Shown here: in pieces, positions 13,883 to 25,679 of the stretch
Layout of the letters: each line of letters starts with the position of its first letter
How positions within the stretch are numbered: the stretch's first letter is position 1
DNA from: Cloeon dipterum
Lineage: Eukaryota; Arthropoda; Insecta; Ephemeroptera; Baetidae
NCBI RefSeq assembly: GCF_949628265.1
Contig: NC_088787.1
Coordinates: 32,662,844-32,726,843, forward strand
DNA length: 64,000 bases
Direction of reading: 5' to 3'
Translations under genes and position numbers: made by a program
The notes under the pieces: model-generated
Told to the model about the DNA's origin: nothing
The model's database searches: none
Seen by the model: only the letters and a program-made list of their open reading frames with translations

Positions 13883-14988
13883 ATGGTGGTTGTGCGAAGA
13901 ATCAACATTGCCGATGTTTTCAAACTTGCTATTCTTCTGGTAATTTTGACTTTGTCGACAAACATCCAGAAAATAGGTGCATTTTGTTTTGTTAATGTTT
14001 TCTTTAAAACTAAATTTGCACAAATATTTTAGACGCCAATACGGAAAAGGCTGAGCCGCATTCAACCGAATCCAGTCCGAATTCCATCAGTCATTTGGTA
14101 CGCATCTTTAAACACTTCCCTCTTTACCATGGACTAATTGAGCTGATGATTGAATTAATTTATTGGACCCTAATTTACAAACTCTCCATTATCAGGCGAA
14201 AGGAAAAATCGAATCAAACCCGAACTGCCCAAGCAATGTGGAGTGCGACAAATTGGGCGGTCTTTGCTTGAACTGCACCTTTAACAAGTCCTGCGAGTAT
14301 GGAAAAGAAGTCAAAGTATTATGCTCTGTTCTGAACGACATCAACTGCTTGGTATGATTTCTCAACTACTATTTTCTATAGAATTTCTTTATGTGATGAA
14401 GTGAAAAAGTTACAATTTTTTATTCCGATTCCTAACACTTTTCTACCTTCAGGGCGAGAGTACTTTTGAAAGAACTATGACCTGCCAGTTTTGCTACCAA
14501 ATGGATCCTTCGAATTACACGTGCAAGCTACTGGCAAACTGCAACTCGGTGGCATCTCCTCGCACTTATTATAGGTAATCAGTACCAGAATTTTCATAGC
14601 TAGAACATCCTGATTGACTTATAAGATTAGGACCAATTGTACTGTGAAGAGCGAACTTTTGTGCTTGGGAAACCGGGTTTTTCAAAAGAACCTGCCATGC
14701 AACTGGACTGGAGGTTATAAGTGGAGTACGGCATTACTTTTGAGCATTACGCTTGGAGGGTTTGGAGCTGATAGGTAATTATTACTAATTCAACAGCATG
14801 AATTTTCGATTTTTGTCCTGTTTTATGATAATATAACAGATTAATTTTATAGGTTTTACCTTGGCCACTGGCAAGAAGCTATTGGGAAGCTCTTCAGCTT
14901 TGGAGGATTAGGAGTGTGGACTTTGGTGGATGTCGTGCTTGTTTGGCTGCACTATCTGGGGCCAGCTGATGGATCTCTGTACATTTGA
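13883..14988 (+). CDS. amx: TM2 domain-containing protein 3 (almondex)
   Basis: Six exons: 13883-13976, 14033-14097, 14196-14351, 14453-14574, 14631-14774 and 14853-14988. They give 238 residues, against about 247 in human TM2D3. There is an N-terminal hydrophobic signal or anchor (residues 11-31), then a cysteine-rich extracellular region with glycosylation sites (NCTF, NYTC, NCTV, NWTG). The TM2 domain follows, with the segment WSTALLLSITLGGFGADRFYLG around residues 176-197 and its DRF motif, a second membrane segment, and the hallmark C-terminus GPADGSLYI. In Drosophila almondex is a maternal-effect neurogenic gene acting at the gamma-secretase step of Notch signalling; TM2D3 is linked to amyloid biology in humans. 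An upstream ATG at 13874 is followed at once by a stop, so translation starts at 13883. Confidence 0.95.
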
Positions 14989-15023
14989 AATTCCTTTTTG
15001 TATCTTGTAAAAATAATAGAGCC

Positions 15024-15029
15024 TTTATT
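15024..15029 (-). terminator. Polyadenylation signal overlapping the FASTK-like stop codon
   Basis: On the minus strand AATAAA contains the TAA stop at 15027-15025. It is only 36 bases from the almondex stop on the other strand, so the two transcripts probably overlap at their 3' ends. Confidence 0.6.
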
Positions 15030-16676
15030 GAATCATATAGAGACGAACTATTTCATCTTCCACCCAAGCAAATAATTTCTCTTCTCCTTTGTTCAGGTGT
15101 TCCTGGCCGATCTATAATTTTAAGAAATTCAGAGAGCCATTCTCTTTTGAACTTTGAGGCTTACAAGTAAATAAGTAGATTTCATTTTCTCTAAGAGCCT
15201 GATCTTGCACTCCATGAAACCAACAGGCCGACTTGAATTTTCCAGGCATACGAAGGGATCCAGCACTTCAATGTGTATACTCCTGAAGTTGGAAATTCAC
15301 GTTAATTTCTGGAAAATGTTTGCACAAACTTGTACTAACCTGCCATTTCTACAAATGGTTATACCAGCAATGTTAACAGAATTGACATTGAAGCACATAG
15401 AAGTCTGGCTCAGTTCTAACTTTGATTCCAAATACTTGACAAAGTTATGAATTTTCTTTAGCATAGGCCTGTTGTCCATTTGTGACTGTAGAGACGGGTG
15501 GGGAAAGGCAGGTCCGGTGTAATTGCTTTCATGGCCGCATTCGATCTTGCGAAACTCCAGCAGCTGGTACAGTCTCATCCAATTGATATTAAATCTAAGT
15601 TCTGAAATAATTTTATTTTAAATTAAATTTTATATAAAAATAACAGTAATATTACGTTTATAGTGAGAAATAGCTTTGGGGCTTGAGACAATGGCTGTGA
15701 GATCTTCATGATAATGTCCAATCAAAGCCATTGATAATAGGCAGTTGAGAAGCAGATCAGGACTAGAGAGGAATTCCTCGATTTTTCCATTTATTGCACT
15801 CCATACAGTAGGCAATAAATCACTCGGTATTTTGTAGCCCAAAGTAGAAGCGACCCACAGGACTTTTGCTATGTCTTTGCTCCTGTAATCTATCTCAAGT
15901 TCCTTGATTGATGTTTCTATTACTTTGTATATTTCATCCGTGGCGAATTTTGCTTCGGCAAAATAAGACAGAACATGGCACTTCTCGAGATTTTTCTTCG
16001 ACCATCGTTCATAATTTTTTGAAAGTTCATCAAGCAGTTTCCTATCGTGGTATCGCTGTTGCCTTAGCACTTTCACTAGCACGCTCAAATCTCTTGGATT
16101 GTCTAGTAAATATTGCATGTTTTCTGTCATCTGTCGAGAAAATAATTCGGGAAACGGAGATTTGACAAGTACACTGCACTTGAATATAGTGCTTGCCAAA
16201 ATACATGTGTCTGTCAAGTTTAACTGAGTTATATTGTTCTGTAGGCGCTTCAGGGCAAGGTTTGTCAGGGTTGTTGCCTGCTTAGATTTTTTCTGCATTC
16301 CAACGTAGAAAACAATTTTGATTAAATCGTCTTTGTCTATTGACTCCTCATTTAGAATAATTCTAAACTGCTCCATAGCCTTCCGGTATTCTTCAGACGA
16401 AGTGATGTGTCTGGATGGCGAGATGAAAGCACAGTCTAGAGTCGCAAAAATGTTTTGCACTTTCCTTGTCTTAAGTGAGTTTGAAGGAAGAGCGGCTGTA
16501 ACTCCAGCATTTTGAGAAACATGCAGGTAAAATTGATGCATCAGCGTTTGCTGAGGAGGCACTCCGTAGCTTCTGAACGATGGTGCAAGTTTTTGCTGCA
16601 CATTAGGTGTCCAATGATATTTAGTAATCAAAGCTCTTCTTAAACCAGAAAGCAAGCAGATCGACATCATTCTCAT
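15025..16676 (-). CDS. FASTK-family mitochondrial protein with RAP domain
   Basis: Four coding exons read leftward: 16676-15656, 15601-15340, 15282-15165 and 15111-15025. They give 495 residues, near the size of human FASTK (549) and smaller than most FASTKD proteins. The N-terminus is basic and hydrophobic, fitting a mitochondrial presequence. The body is helical repeat-like sequence typical of the FAST_1/FAST_2 region. The C-terminus, with HIEVLDPFVCLENSSRP, FMECKIRLLEKM and an acidic helical end, fits a RAP domain. FASTK proteins bind RNA and control mitochondrial mRNA processing and stability. I cannot tell which subfamily it is. The last exon is my inference: without its 53-bp intron the protein would end 12 codons further on. 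A likely 5' UTR acceptor sits just upstream of the ATG. The stop codon lies inside the AATAAA signal. Confidence 0.75.
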
Positions 16677-17677
16677 TATTGGGATTTCTGGTGAGTAGAA
16701 CCTGTAAATTTATTATAATTACTGTATTGTTTAAATAACGTGAAAAAATGAAAAACACATCAAGTAAATATATATTATGGGGTGAATTAAAAATTAATAA
16801 ATTATATTATTTATGTACAATGGCTATTACTCACACAGGCAATTATAGTGTGGACTATCGCTTTCCGCTCACTCAAACTTCTTCGCTCTGATGCTGATTT
16901 GCTTATGTGAAGAATAAAATCAAAGTTAGAATGCGAGACGTATGAGTTGAGCGAATAGTGTGAGTCCTCCATGAGGAAAAAATTGCAGCTTCCGCCGGGT
17001 TAAAGATCTCGCCACTTCTTATAAGTTATAAGCTCTAAGCTCTCTACTTTTGAAAGAGAATCTCATAAAAGTTTGGGTGGCGAAAACTTCGAGTCGCGGC
17101 GAAAAGTGTATGTGTATCACATAATATGTATGTATCTAAATATTATATAGGGTGATTTTATATATCATATATGTATGGTGATCACACAGTTTAGAGACAA
17201 GTCGTATTTGTAGACAAAATAGTGGTTCGTGCGACTTATATGTACTCAACAGATAATAAGTTTTCCATAACATACATCATAATGGAAAAATTGTTACATA
17301 TAAAGACAAATATTCAGAAATTTTTATATTACGTGTCTTATACGACAGCTGAGGAGCCAAACACCAGGCACGAGGATTTGTCTTGTTTTTTATGTATCTA
17401 GATAACACATTCACGCTGTGTTTACTGTTTTCAAATTCTGTCCGATTCACATATTATTGTTGTGACTGGAAAAGTGGGCGCGACCAGCAACCGATCAGCG
17501 CGCTCGCCCGCGTCACGTGATCGGACCTACTCGCGCGCCATAGAGCATGAAGCATGAAATTATATTATTATAGGAATATAGTGTATTATTTGTGTATTAT
17601 TTTGCGCAGAGAGTCCTGACCTGGTCCTGACTCCTGACTGTGAGTGAAGAACTGTCAATGTCTAACTGAAATCGACA
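16677..17677. promoter_or_regulatory. Divergent promoter between the FASTK-like gene and GCP4
   Basis: About 1 kb separates two divergent coding starts. It holds a palindromic mobile element (16852-16970), a very AT-rich block at about 17100-17210, and a GC-rich core at 17475-17540. The core contains a palindromic E-box CACGTG at 17514-17519 in the context GTCACGTGAT, which resembles MITF/TFE or Myc-type sites. No TATA box stands out, as expected for housekeeping genes. Confidence 0.5.
16852..16970. mobile_element. Palindromic MITE-like element, copy A
   Basis: A 119-bp imperfect palindrome with roughly 40-bp arms: GGACTATCGCTTTCCGCTCA on the left, and the reverse complement of the right end reads GGAGGACTCACACTATTCGC. 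Its left arm matches the right arm of the 120-bp element at 26001-26120 over more than 40 bp. Two dispersed copies of one palindromic family suggest a small non-autonomous foldback transposon. It has no coding capacity. Confidence 0.6.
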
Positions 17678-20253
17678 ATGATGGAAAAATCAAAGCGCCA
17701 AATGAATTCAACGTACAGCATTATTCACGAACTTATCTTCACATTGAGCGGTTTTGACAGTGGCTTGTTCAAATTTGAAAACGGAATTTATGAGGTATGA
17801 GTTTTAGTCAAGTGTTTAATTTTAAGTATGACATAATATTTTTTCCTAATGCTTCTTAAATTGTTTCTCAGATCAATGGAGCTCTGCCGCTCACGCCTGG
17901 CGAGAATAAACTGATTGAAAAGGTTCTTAAAATTGCTACAAATTATAGACGGCTCAAAAATTTTAGCGAGGACAATTGCAACCCAATTTACAGCCAGTCA
18001 ACTCACAAATATGGTATGTAAGAAAATCAAAGAGCACCAGTAATGCGCGGGGATTTTTCATTTTTGGTTATTTTTACAGGCACAAACACTAAAGTGTATT
18101 TCTTGGCATTATGCAGTGGAATTGAAGAAGTGCTTGAGCCATACCGAAAAGCCATTGTTCATCTCGAAAACGAAATATTGCTCGACCCTAGCAAATCTAT
18201 CATGTTTGTGTTACAAATCACAGAGGAATACACAGTTTTGCTTCACCTTTTGAACTATGCCGTGGACCAGGTTTGGTTTTCCTTTTATTCTTTTCCAAGG
18301 CATTAATTCAATTTTACAGATTGAGCTGAAAGGCAATGATTTGAATTGGTGTCACATAATGGAAATTTTGCAAAGCAGCCCGTGTGTGAGGTCGCACAAC
18401 TCAGAAGTTGCTTTCAAAAGGTTCCTTATCATTCTACGAGATCGGGAATTTTACTAAATATTTATTCTGTCCCTAGGATTCAGAAGCGCTGTCATAGCAT
18501 CTTTTTGAAGCAACTCAGCGTTTGGTTGATTTACGGAGAGCTCTTTGACACAGAGCAGTTTTTCATCACAAAGGATCAGAGAGAGGACATTCCTGGAGAA
18601 GTGGAAATGGTCCATGTAATCATTTTTTTTTATTTAAAGGAATTGTATTGTATTCCAACTACTTTTCCAGATCAATTCCGTCGCAAATATGTACACGGCG
18701 TACTCTGTTTTCAAGATGAATCCTTCGCAACTGCCGTCATACATTCCCAGCTCTCTTGCTCTAGATATTCTCTACATAGGACAGACTGTGGTGATGATCA
18801 AACAGAAGCCAAGCAATGCGAAAAGTATTAATTTCAAACGTCTTTACAAAAAGAGGAATTACTCATATTTCATCAAAGCAGGTCTCTATGAGCATGATGA
18901 GCACCAAGACTTTGATATCTGGAGTGGAAAGGAGAAAGACTACTTGAGTGAACTGAGGGAGATAGAAGATGGTGACAGTTTCCAAATTGAGAGGCTCAAG
19001 TTGCTTGTGAAGTCAATGAGGCAGCATCTCACGAACGTTAGCAATTCATATTTTGTGTAAAACTTTGATTCAGCTGTTGTTCTTCAGGTTCTTTGGAATG
19101 TGGCTGTCAAAGACGCAGACCTGCTTTCGGAGATAAAAACAGTAAAAGATCTGTTGCTGCTGGGTAGAGGTGAAATTGTTTCAGAGTTTATTAAAATGGC
19201 AAATCCTATCTTGAAGCAACCGCCTAACACAAGTCGACTTAGAGGCAAGCTAAATTCATTGATTTAATTGCACTAGTCAAAGAATAGCACTTTTCTTGCA
19301 GCTGCTCAAAAGTCGTTGAAAGAAGCTATATGCAGCATTAGCACAAGGGACGAAGTTCTCCTCAACAAGTTCATTATGTATTTTCAACTCGACTGCGGTA
19401 AAATGAACCAAGGCTAAATTGTGCGCTTGATATTGAGCTTTAAATGAATCTAGATTTGACTGGATGGGACTGTATCGCATTGAAGTTCCAAGTAAAGTGG
19501 CCGTTGCACCTTCTTTTCACCGAAGATATGCTTGGAAAGTACAACTCGGTCTTCAGATTGCTCTTGAAAGTCCGAAGGGCGCAAAGCAACTTGCTAGAAG
19601 TGTGGAAAAGACAAATGGAGGACAAGAAAATCAGGCAAGTCGTTTTTATCAGGCTTTGGAAAGATTATTTTTACTTCTTGTGCATCCAGGGGGTGCGAGG
19701 CTAATACCCAGTTGGGGCAACTAAGGAGGAATTTCCAGTTTGTTATTGACAATCTTCACCACTATCTGCAGGTTAGCCAAAGGAAGTATAGCTAAGCATG
19801 CAAATTTAAATATTGATTTTTCAGTTTGACGTGATAGAGGTTCAATTCTCTCAGCTGATCAAATCCATCAAGGAAACCGACAGCTTCGAAGAGATCAAGA
19901 ACTTCCACTGTCTGGCCATTGCAAACATACTGACCCAAGCGTTCTTGCAAACGGCAGTGAAGCAAGAGGGCCTAGTGCAGAGCCAGCATGCTGTTATGAA
20001 TTGTTTGCAAACGTTCCTGGACATGAACTTTGAATTTTGCGAGTTTGCAATGCAAGCGATAGAAGGAGTGCAACCATCCAGCAACGGCATTGAATCTAAG
20101 CTGTGCGAGCTAGAGCATAACTTCATGTCCCAAGTTGGCGTTTTGAAAAACATGCTTACAATTGTCCAGTGCCAAACTAGCGCGCTTGCTTTGAGCCAAC
20201 TGCTTCTGCGCCTTGATGTCAATGATTGGTTGAAGAAAAATGTGATTTCGTAG
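17678..20253 (+). CDS. GCP4: Gamma-tubulin complex component 4 (GCP4, Grip75-like)
   Basis: Eleven exons: 17678-17794, 17872-18013, 18080-18270, 18320-18420, 18477-18615, 18671-19036, 19088-19244, 19302-19397, 19454-19634, 19690-19771 and 19825-20253. They give 666 residues, against 667 in human GCP4. It aligns throughout: IIHELIFTLSGFDSG at the start, then YIPSSLALDILYIGQTV, IKTVKDLLLLGRGE, FQVKWPLHLLFTEDMLGKYN, VIDNLHHYLQFDVIEVQFSQ and LLLRLDVNDW near the end. GCP4 is a core part of the gamma-tubulin ring complex that nucleates microtubules. Introns 19245-19301 and 19635-19689 both have GC rather than GT at the donor, and only those joins keep the frame. A signal AATAAA lies 11 bases after the stop (20264-20269). 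Confidence 0.95.
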
Positions 20254-20618
20254 TTATTAATTAAATAAACCGTCAAATTGTATTTTTTACTTAAACAAAA
20301 TTTTATATTTTCAAGTATCATACTTAAGACAATTAATCAAATTTGCTACAGGCACAATTTGAGTTTAATGATTTTGAATAACGAAATAATGACCATAATG
20401 CAGAGATTCACTACTGCAAATAAAAGCGTCTTGAATGACTCAATTACTAGGTGCTGAAAATAAGTGATAAGCACCAAACACTTAGTATGATAAATAATTG
20501 ACAGGCGAAGGCAGCAGCATGATGAATGATCAAACTAACTACTCAAAGTAAACCGCAGAAAGCCGTGAAGATGACTATTGTTGTAGAACATACTCTTGGT
20601 ACAAAAAATATGGTAGAC
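20254..20618. other. Convergent gap between GCP4 and CERT
   Basis: This AT-rich stretch lies between two stop codons facing each other. It should contain both 3' UTRs. The GCP4 signal is at 20264-20269. I see no consensus AATAAA for CERT, only a weak ATTAAA-type match on the minus strand near 20361. Confidence 0.5.
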
Positions 20619-23600
20619 TTAAAACATGATTGGCTTATCCGCACATTGATCAATAACATATTGCGTGAAACGTTTAAGGAACTTGGGATATTCGCGCTTG
20701 TAGACTGCTCTTAACACAGACGCAGGTGCCCAGCCACCAGGATTTACTGCAACACCAAAATAAAATTAAGCTTCTGCCGCAGTTTCATTGTAGCGACTAC
20801 TTACCAACAGAGCAATAAGTTATTTTACACGTCAAATTATCCCTGGTTATATCTGTCCCATCCTTGGGAGGGTCAATGAATGTCTGGCAGACGAGGCAAA
20901 CTGTGAGGAAAAGTCTGACACACTTCCCAGAATTTGCCTGAAAAGATAATTAATTAATCATGGACCATGGCCATTATTAATATTACACTTTAGCAGAATG
21001 TGAATATCAATTATTGCAACTAAGAAAGGGACTCAAGTGGTGCGACGTTCTTTTAGTGGTGAGATGTTATTTTCTACGAGTTTAAATATTATAACTGAGG
21101 GGATAATTTAAGTTTGACTAGTTTGCGAGTTATAAAGCGCCGAGGGATAAAAATCCTAGTAGGATTTAACATGATTAAAATAAATTTTGGCTAGTGCACT
21201 ATTCTTTATACAAAATTCTACAAAAATAATAGCAGAAAATGTCAGCAGTCTCCTTTAAATAAAAATAGAAGAAAATTTCAAGTAAATTAATTCGCAACTT
21301 TAAAATGAAATATAGCATGCGTTTATCATATTTTTGGACACTTCCTGAGATATTTAATGACTATCATACTAAAGTCAATCATAATACGAGTTCTAAGGAA
21401 TCATGCGCGAGCTATCCATGCCTAATATTAGGCCCTTTTATACATACAACACTCACTGGGAAATCTTGATGCTCTGTTGAATGGTTGCAAACAATCCAGA
21501 AGTCTTGTCCATCTTCATCACGGATGTTAGGCACTTTGCGTATGTGCGACCAGAAGAGCGAGTCACGCTGCGCTGCTGGCCAGACTCTTTTATGAATCTG
21601 CAGGAAGACTTGAGTATCCTCTGCTATCGATTCCAACACTGTCATCTGCTCCACAGTGGCTGCAGCAAGTATTACACATTAGCGTCGTTCAAAGCAATCT
21701 TTCAAGAACTCACTCTCCCAGTCCATCCGAACATCTGCACTAAAGAAGTAATGGCACATCTCGTGCCCAGTGACACCCTTTACTATGTGGACAGCTTTGA
21801 GAGGGTCGACGACCATTCCACCGACCTCCTCTTCACGTTTGTACATCCGCATTTCTCCATCCTCAGCAAACAGCTGCCAGCCACCTTCTCCTAGGTTCAG
21901 TCTTGCATAGTGCAGTTGCTCCAAGCAAACTCGATCAATCTGTATCAATATGATATAATTATGTATGGAAACTTTGAAAGGATCAACATATTTATGAAGT
22001 TCCTGCTTCTCAAAATGGAACATATTTATGAGTTCAAGACAGATAAATTTTCAATCCTTACCTCTGGCCAAAGCTTATGCTCTGTGGCTTTTGAACTGGG
22101 TGGCCGTCTGCTTAATTTGAGACGCTCTCGGAACTCAATCTCCTCGTCAATTTTGTCCAGGCCAGACTCGACCGCGTCGTAGAATTCGTCATCGTTCAGA
22201 GCACTGTGAGGCCCTTCCTGAAAACACGATTGGAGAAAAATTTAGCCGTTGAAAACCAATTTTCGTGAAATTACGATAAAGTTTGCGTTCTTATCTGGCA
22301 TTGCGACAACCTTTACCTATGGAGAGCAGCGTCAAACTGATACACTATCGCATAGTCTGGTATTTTCGAATATGGTAAAGTGAAGGCGCATTGCGATGGG
22401 CGCTTTCTCCTACGCATAATTGGCAACATATCCGTGTCAAAATTACAAATGGAAGCAGAGTACGCCGATGTGTGGCATCATAAGAAATGCAATTTGCAGT
22501 AATCCATTGATGTTTGCCATGAATAATTTATGAGCTGAATTTACAACATTATTATCTTCCGGCAAAATGAAGTGAAAAAGCGTTTGCAAATATGAATTGT
22601 ATTTCCGGAATTAAAATTTCTCTCTTAATAAAATCTAAATGCTGTTTAGAAAGTTCCACTGGATCCTTGATGTCCAGCACGTGACAGCAAAATAAAAACA
22701 TCCGTGCGTCGCTTGACACTGTTTTTTCATTTGCGTCGGTATTTTATTGGTTCCTAATCTACGTCAACTCGTCCCGCTACGTAAAAATAAAAATATTTTT
22801 TGAATCTATCGACGAGATTAGGGAAATTACTTGATATTTTGGTCTAAAGAGATGTAAAATTCACCAGTTGCAAATACCGTTAGTGTTCAAAGCCACCAAC
22901 AGATGGCACCATCATACACTTTCGTAATACATTTATTTTTAAGGCACTTCTGCTGCGATTTCAGACTCAATCCTACCACTGTGGGTTCTTCACTTAAAAT
23001 ATTTTCTTTTGACATACTGAAAACCAAAATCAGTCCAGCCATTCGCTGTAGAATCGTTGGAAAAGATTTTTAATTTCCAGAAATAGTTTTTCACGATTCT
23101 ACGGCGATTGGCTGGACTGATTTTGGTTTTCAGCATGTCAAAAGAAAGCATATTAAGTGAAAAATTCATAGTAGCAGGATTGAGTCTGGAATCGCAGCAG
23201 AAGTGACTTAAAAATAAATTTATTACGAAAGAATGCGGTGGTGCCATCTGTTGGCGGCTTCGAACACTATGGATTTATGCAACTGGTCAATTGCTTATTT
23301 TTTTCTGGAAAAAATGGATGCGAGTATAGGCAAACAGCAAAAACAACGGTTTTGTAAGGGTGAACTCTCGCATCATTGAATTGTAATTATAATTAAAAAT
23401 GAATCAAATCATTGATCACTGTTAACCTTTCACAATAATACCTTTTTGTGCACGGTTTCAATACTGCATTATTGAATAATGGTTATAACAATTAGTTCTC
23501 CTGGTACAAAATATCAAATAAAATAACGTCGGCATATCCTTTAACATGTTTAGGACCCATGATGTCAACAAAACGAAATTTTCCATCTACCTTTTGTGCT

Positions 23601-25679
23601 ATAAATTCATAATACCATGTTTAAGAAGCAGCAACAAAAAATTTCATGCTTCACAATCTTTGTCAGCTTTTTCTTTTTCAGTAAGCTTATTAAGATGAGC
23701 GAATTAAGGTATTTAAAATATAGTTTGATTGTAAAAGATAAACTAAACAAAGTAAAATAATATATTTGGTGCACGCAACAATGCAATTTAAGTAAACTAT
23801 AAGAACTATAGAAACCACAATAAAGTAGCAGAACTAACTGACATAAGAAACTTTTTTAAACTGGAAACACCGATGTGGGCACTATAACACAACTTGATGA
23901 TGTGTTATTGTAGACCGCAATGTTTATTTCCAAACCCTATCCCATTACCCCTGTATATAAGACGCCTGAATAGTTTTCACGCAGAGACCTAATCATTACT
24001 ATTTTCTGACGTATATTTTGGAAATTGAACTGAAGAAGTAGTACGAGCGTGGAGATGGTTGAACAGCGTTTAACCAAAAACGTTAAGAACCTTTCCTTGT
24101 TTACCTTCACTTTACCAAAATTTGAATTCTATACAGAATGAAACTTTAAAACCATTGCGAGTAAGAATAATTGCAGTAAATTACCTCAAAGTCAGGTCCT
24201 CCGCGAACCACAACCTTCTGCTTCTTCTCTGCCTCGACCTTTGCGTGTTTGTAAAGTTCCTCAAGACGTTTCCGCCTCTCAGTCTCTCGTTCAAGGCGCT
24301 TCCGCCAACCCTCTTCCCTCTGGTTCACTAGTTCCAGACAGTGTGCTAGGGTGGCAAGAACACCAGACGTGGTGGCTTTGAAGGTGAGTGCTTCTCCTTT
24401 GAAATCAGGGGCTTGCAAACCCTGGCTATGCAGCAGTTGCAGCAAGGCGTGCTCGGGTTCTGTTCCCAACAAGAAGTAAAAATATGGTTCTAACTATCAT
24501 GATTCAATAGTAAAAAATATTCAAATATCAATCATGAATTGCATTGAGCAGGTTAAGATGGAATTACATAAAACTCGGCATCGGATTCAATGTGAGATTA
24601 AAAAAAAAGCAACGATATCAAAGAAAAATTATTACCTTCAGAAGCATTAATATCATCACCGTTTTTACCACCAACAGTTCCATCTGGAGGAAAAAAATTA
24701 GTCCTGATTCTATCAAACACATGAGCAAAAATATTTACTTTCAAGAATTTTCACAGCAGCATATGTTTCTGCGCAGTTATCATAATAGCCTTGGAGAGTT
24801 TCTATTTGCCTGCAGAGGATATCCCTAAAAGTTTCGATTTCTGCAAGTTTTTCTTTCAATCCTGCAACACAAAAAGAAAATTGTTTGTAGTTGTTGAAAT
24901 CATGTTCAAATAATATCAATAAAATAATTCAAATGAAAACAATGGGGAAAACACTAATTAAAACCTTATCAATAATATTTAGGAATAAAGCTGGAAATTA
25001 ACCAAAGTAGGAGGCCCCCAAGGAAAATTGTGAAACGTTTAAGTATTAAATCAATAAGATTGCAAGATCAACATTATACAGACCTCTGCCTTTTTTGAAA
25101 CTGGACGCTGACGCAGTCGAAAAAGTATTGGACGCCAGGGAAATAGCACTTCCATGACGTCGGAGACTGTTTTCACTTCCATAGGCACACTCAGCCTGTA
25201 AAAAATTAGCAAAATTAAGCTCATCCTCCAAATTGCGACATGACTTAATGGTGATACTCACTTTACACGTCTCCAAGGTTTGGACCCAGTGATTTTTCTC
25301 TTCTAAATTCTCAGCGCGTAGGTACCACACGCAATCATTCACAGACACGTCAAAGCGGCACTCGTCGAATTCGTGAGGCTATGGGAATAAAAATACGCCC
25401 AAGGTTAAACGACCAATTGATCCAGCTAATCAAGCTTCCGCAAACCTTAATTGTAGCCTTGAACAAGCTGATGGCACCGCGGCAACCAAAGTTGGTGTCC
25501 TGCTCTGACTTGTAGTAGGATAGTGTCCCGTCCCGCAGAACAATGAAGCGCGTTTGCCAACCGTGAAAGAAGTTTGTCCACTTGTTGAGGACGCCCTGCA
25601 GCTCGGGAGGGCTGTGAATTCCGTTTTCCACCTCGTCGTCCTCGTCGCTGAAAGTGACAACGCTCGGATCCTCGGCCAT
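20619..25679 (-). CDS. cert: Ceramide transfer protein (CERT)
   Basis: Eleven exons read leftward: 25679-25446, 25378-25262, 25195-25084, 24861-24739, 24683-24636, 24459-24185, 22217-22062, 21939-21714, 21659-21457, 20937-20805 and 20746-20619. They give 584 residues, against 598 in human CERT. A PH domain spans about 27-117 ([18 protein letters not shown]), for Golgi PI4P. A serine-rich phospho-motif starts near S133 after SLRRHG, followed by a coiled coil ([19 protein letters not shown]). The FFAT motif EFYDAVE is at 314-320, for VAP on the ER, and the START domain spans 356-584, ending [24 protein letters not shown] carries ceramide from ER to trans-Golgi for sphingomyelin synthesis. The chosen ATG has an ACCATGG context; an in-frame ATG 13 codons upstream is possible. 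One 21.6-kb exon join uses the phase-1 donor in TGGGAGA. Confidence 0.95.
20938..21456. other. CERT intron, nothing recognised
   Basis: AT-rich intron between the last-but-one and preceding START-domain exons. No exon, repeat or RNA gene is evident. Confidence 0.6.
22218..24184. other. Large CERT intron (about 2 kb)
   Basis: The longest CERT intron separates the coiled-coil region from the FFAT-motif exon. It carries the long inverted repeat at 22863-23288. The rest is AT-rich with no supportable exon. Confidence 0.7.
22863..23288. repeat. Long imperfect inverted repeat (foldback)
   Basis: The left arm, about 22863-23058, and right arm, about 23092-23288, are reverse complements at high similarity over nearly 200 bp, with a loop of about 33 bp. 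Matching landmarks include CCAACAGATGGCACC, CTTCTGCTGCGATT, CTTTTGACAT and CTGAAAACCAAAATCAGTCC. It lies inside a CERT intron, so the pre-mRNA can form a long hairpin. It is probably a foldback or MITE-type insertion, or a local inverted duplication. No coding content. Confidence 0.85.
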
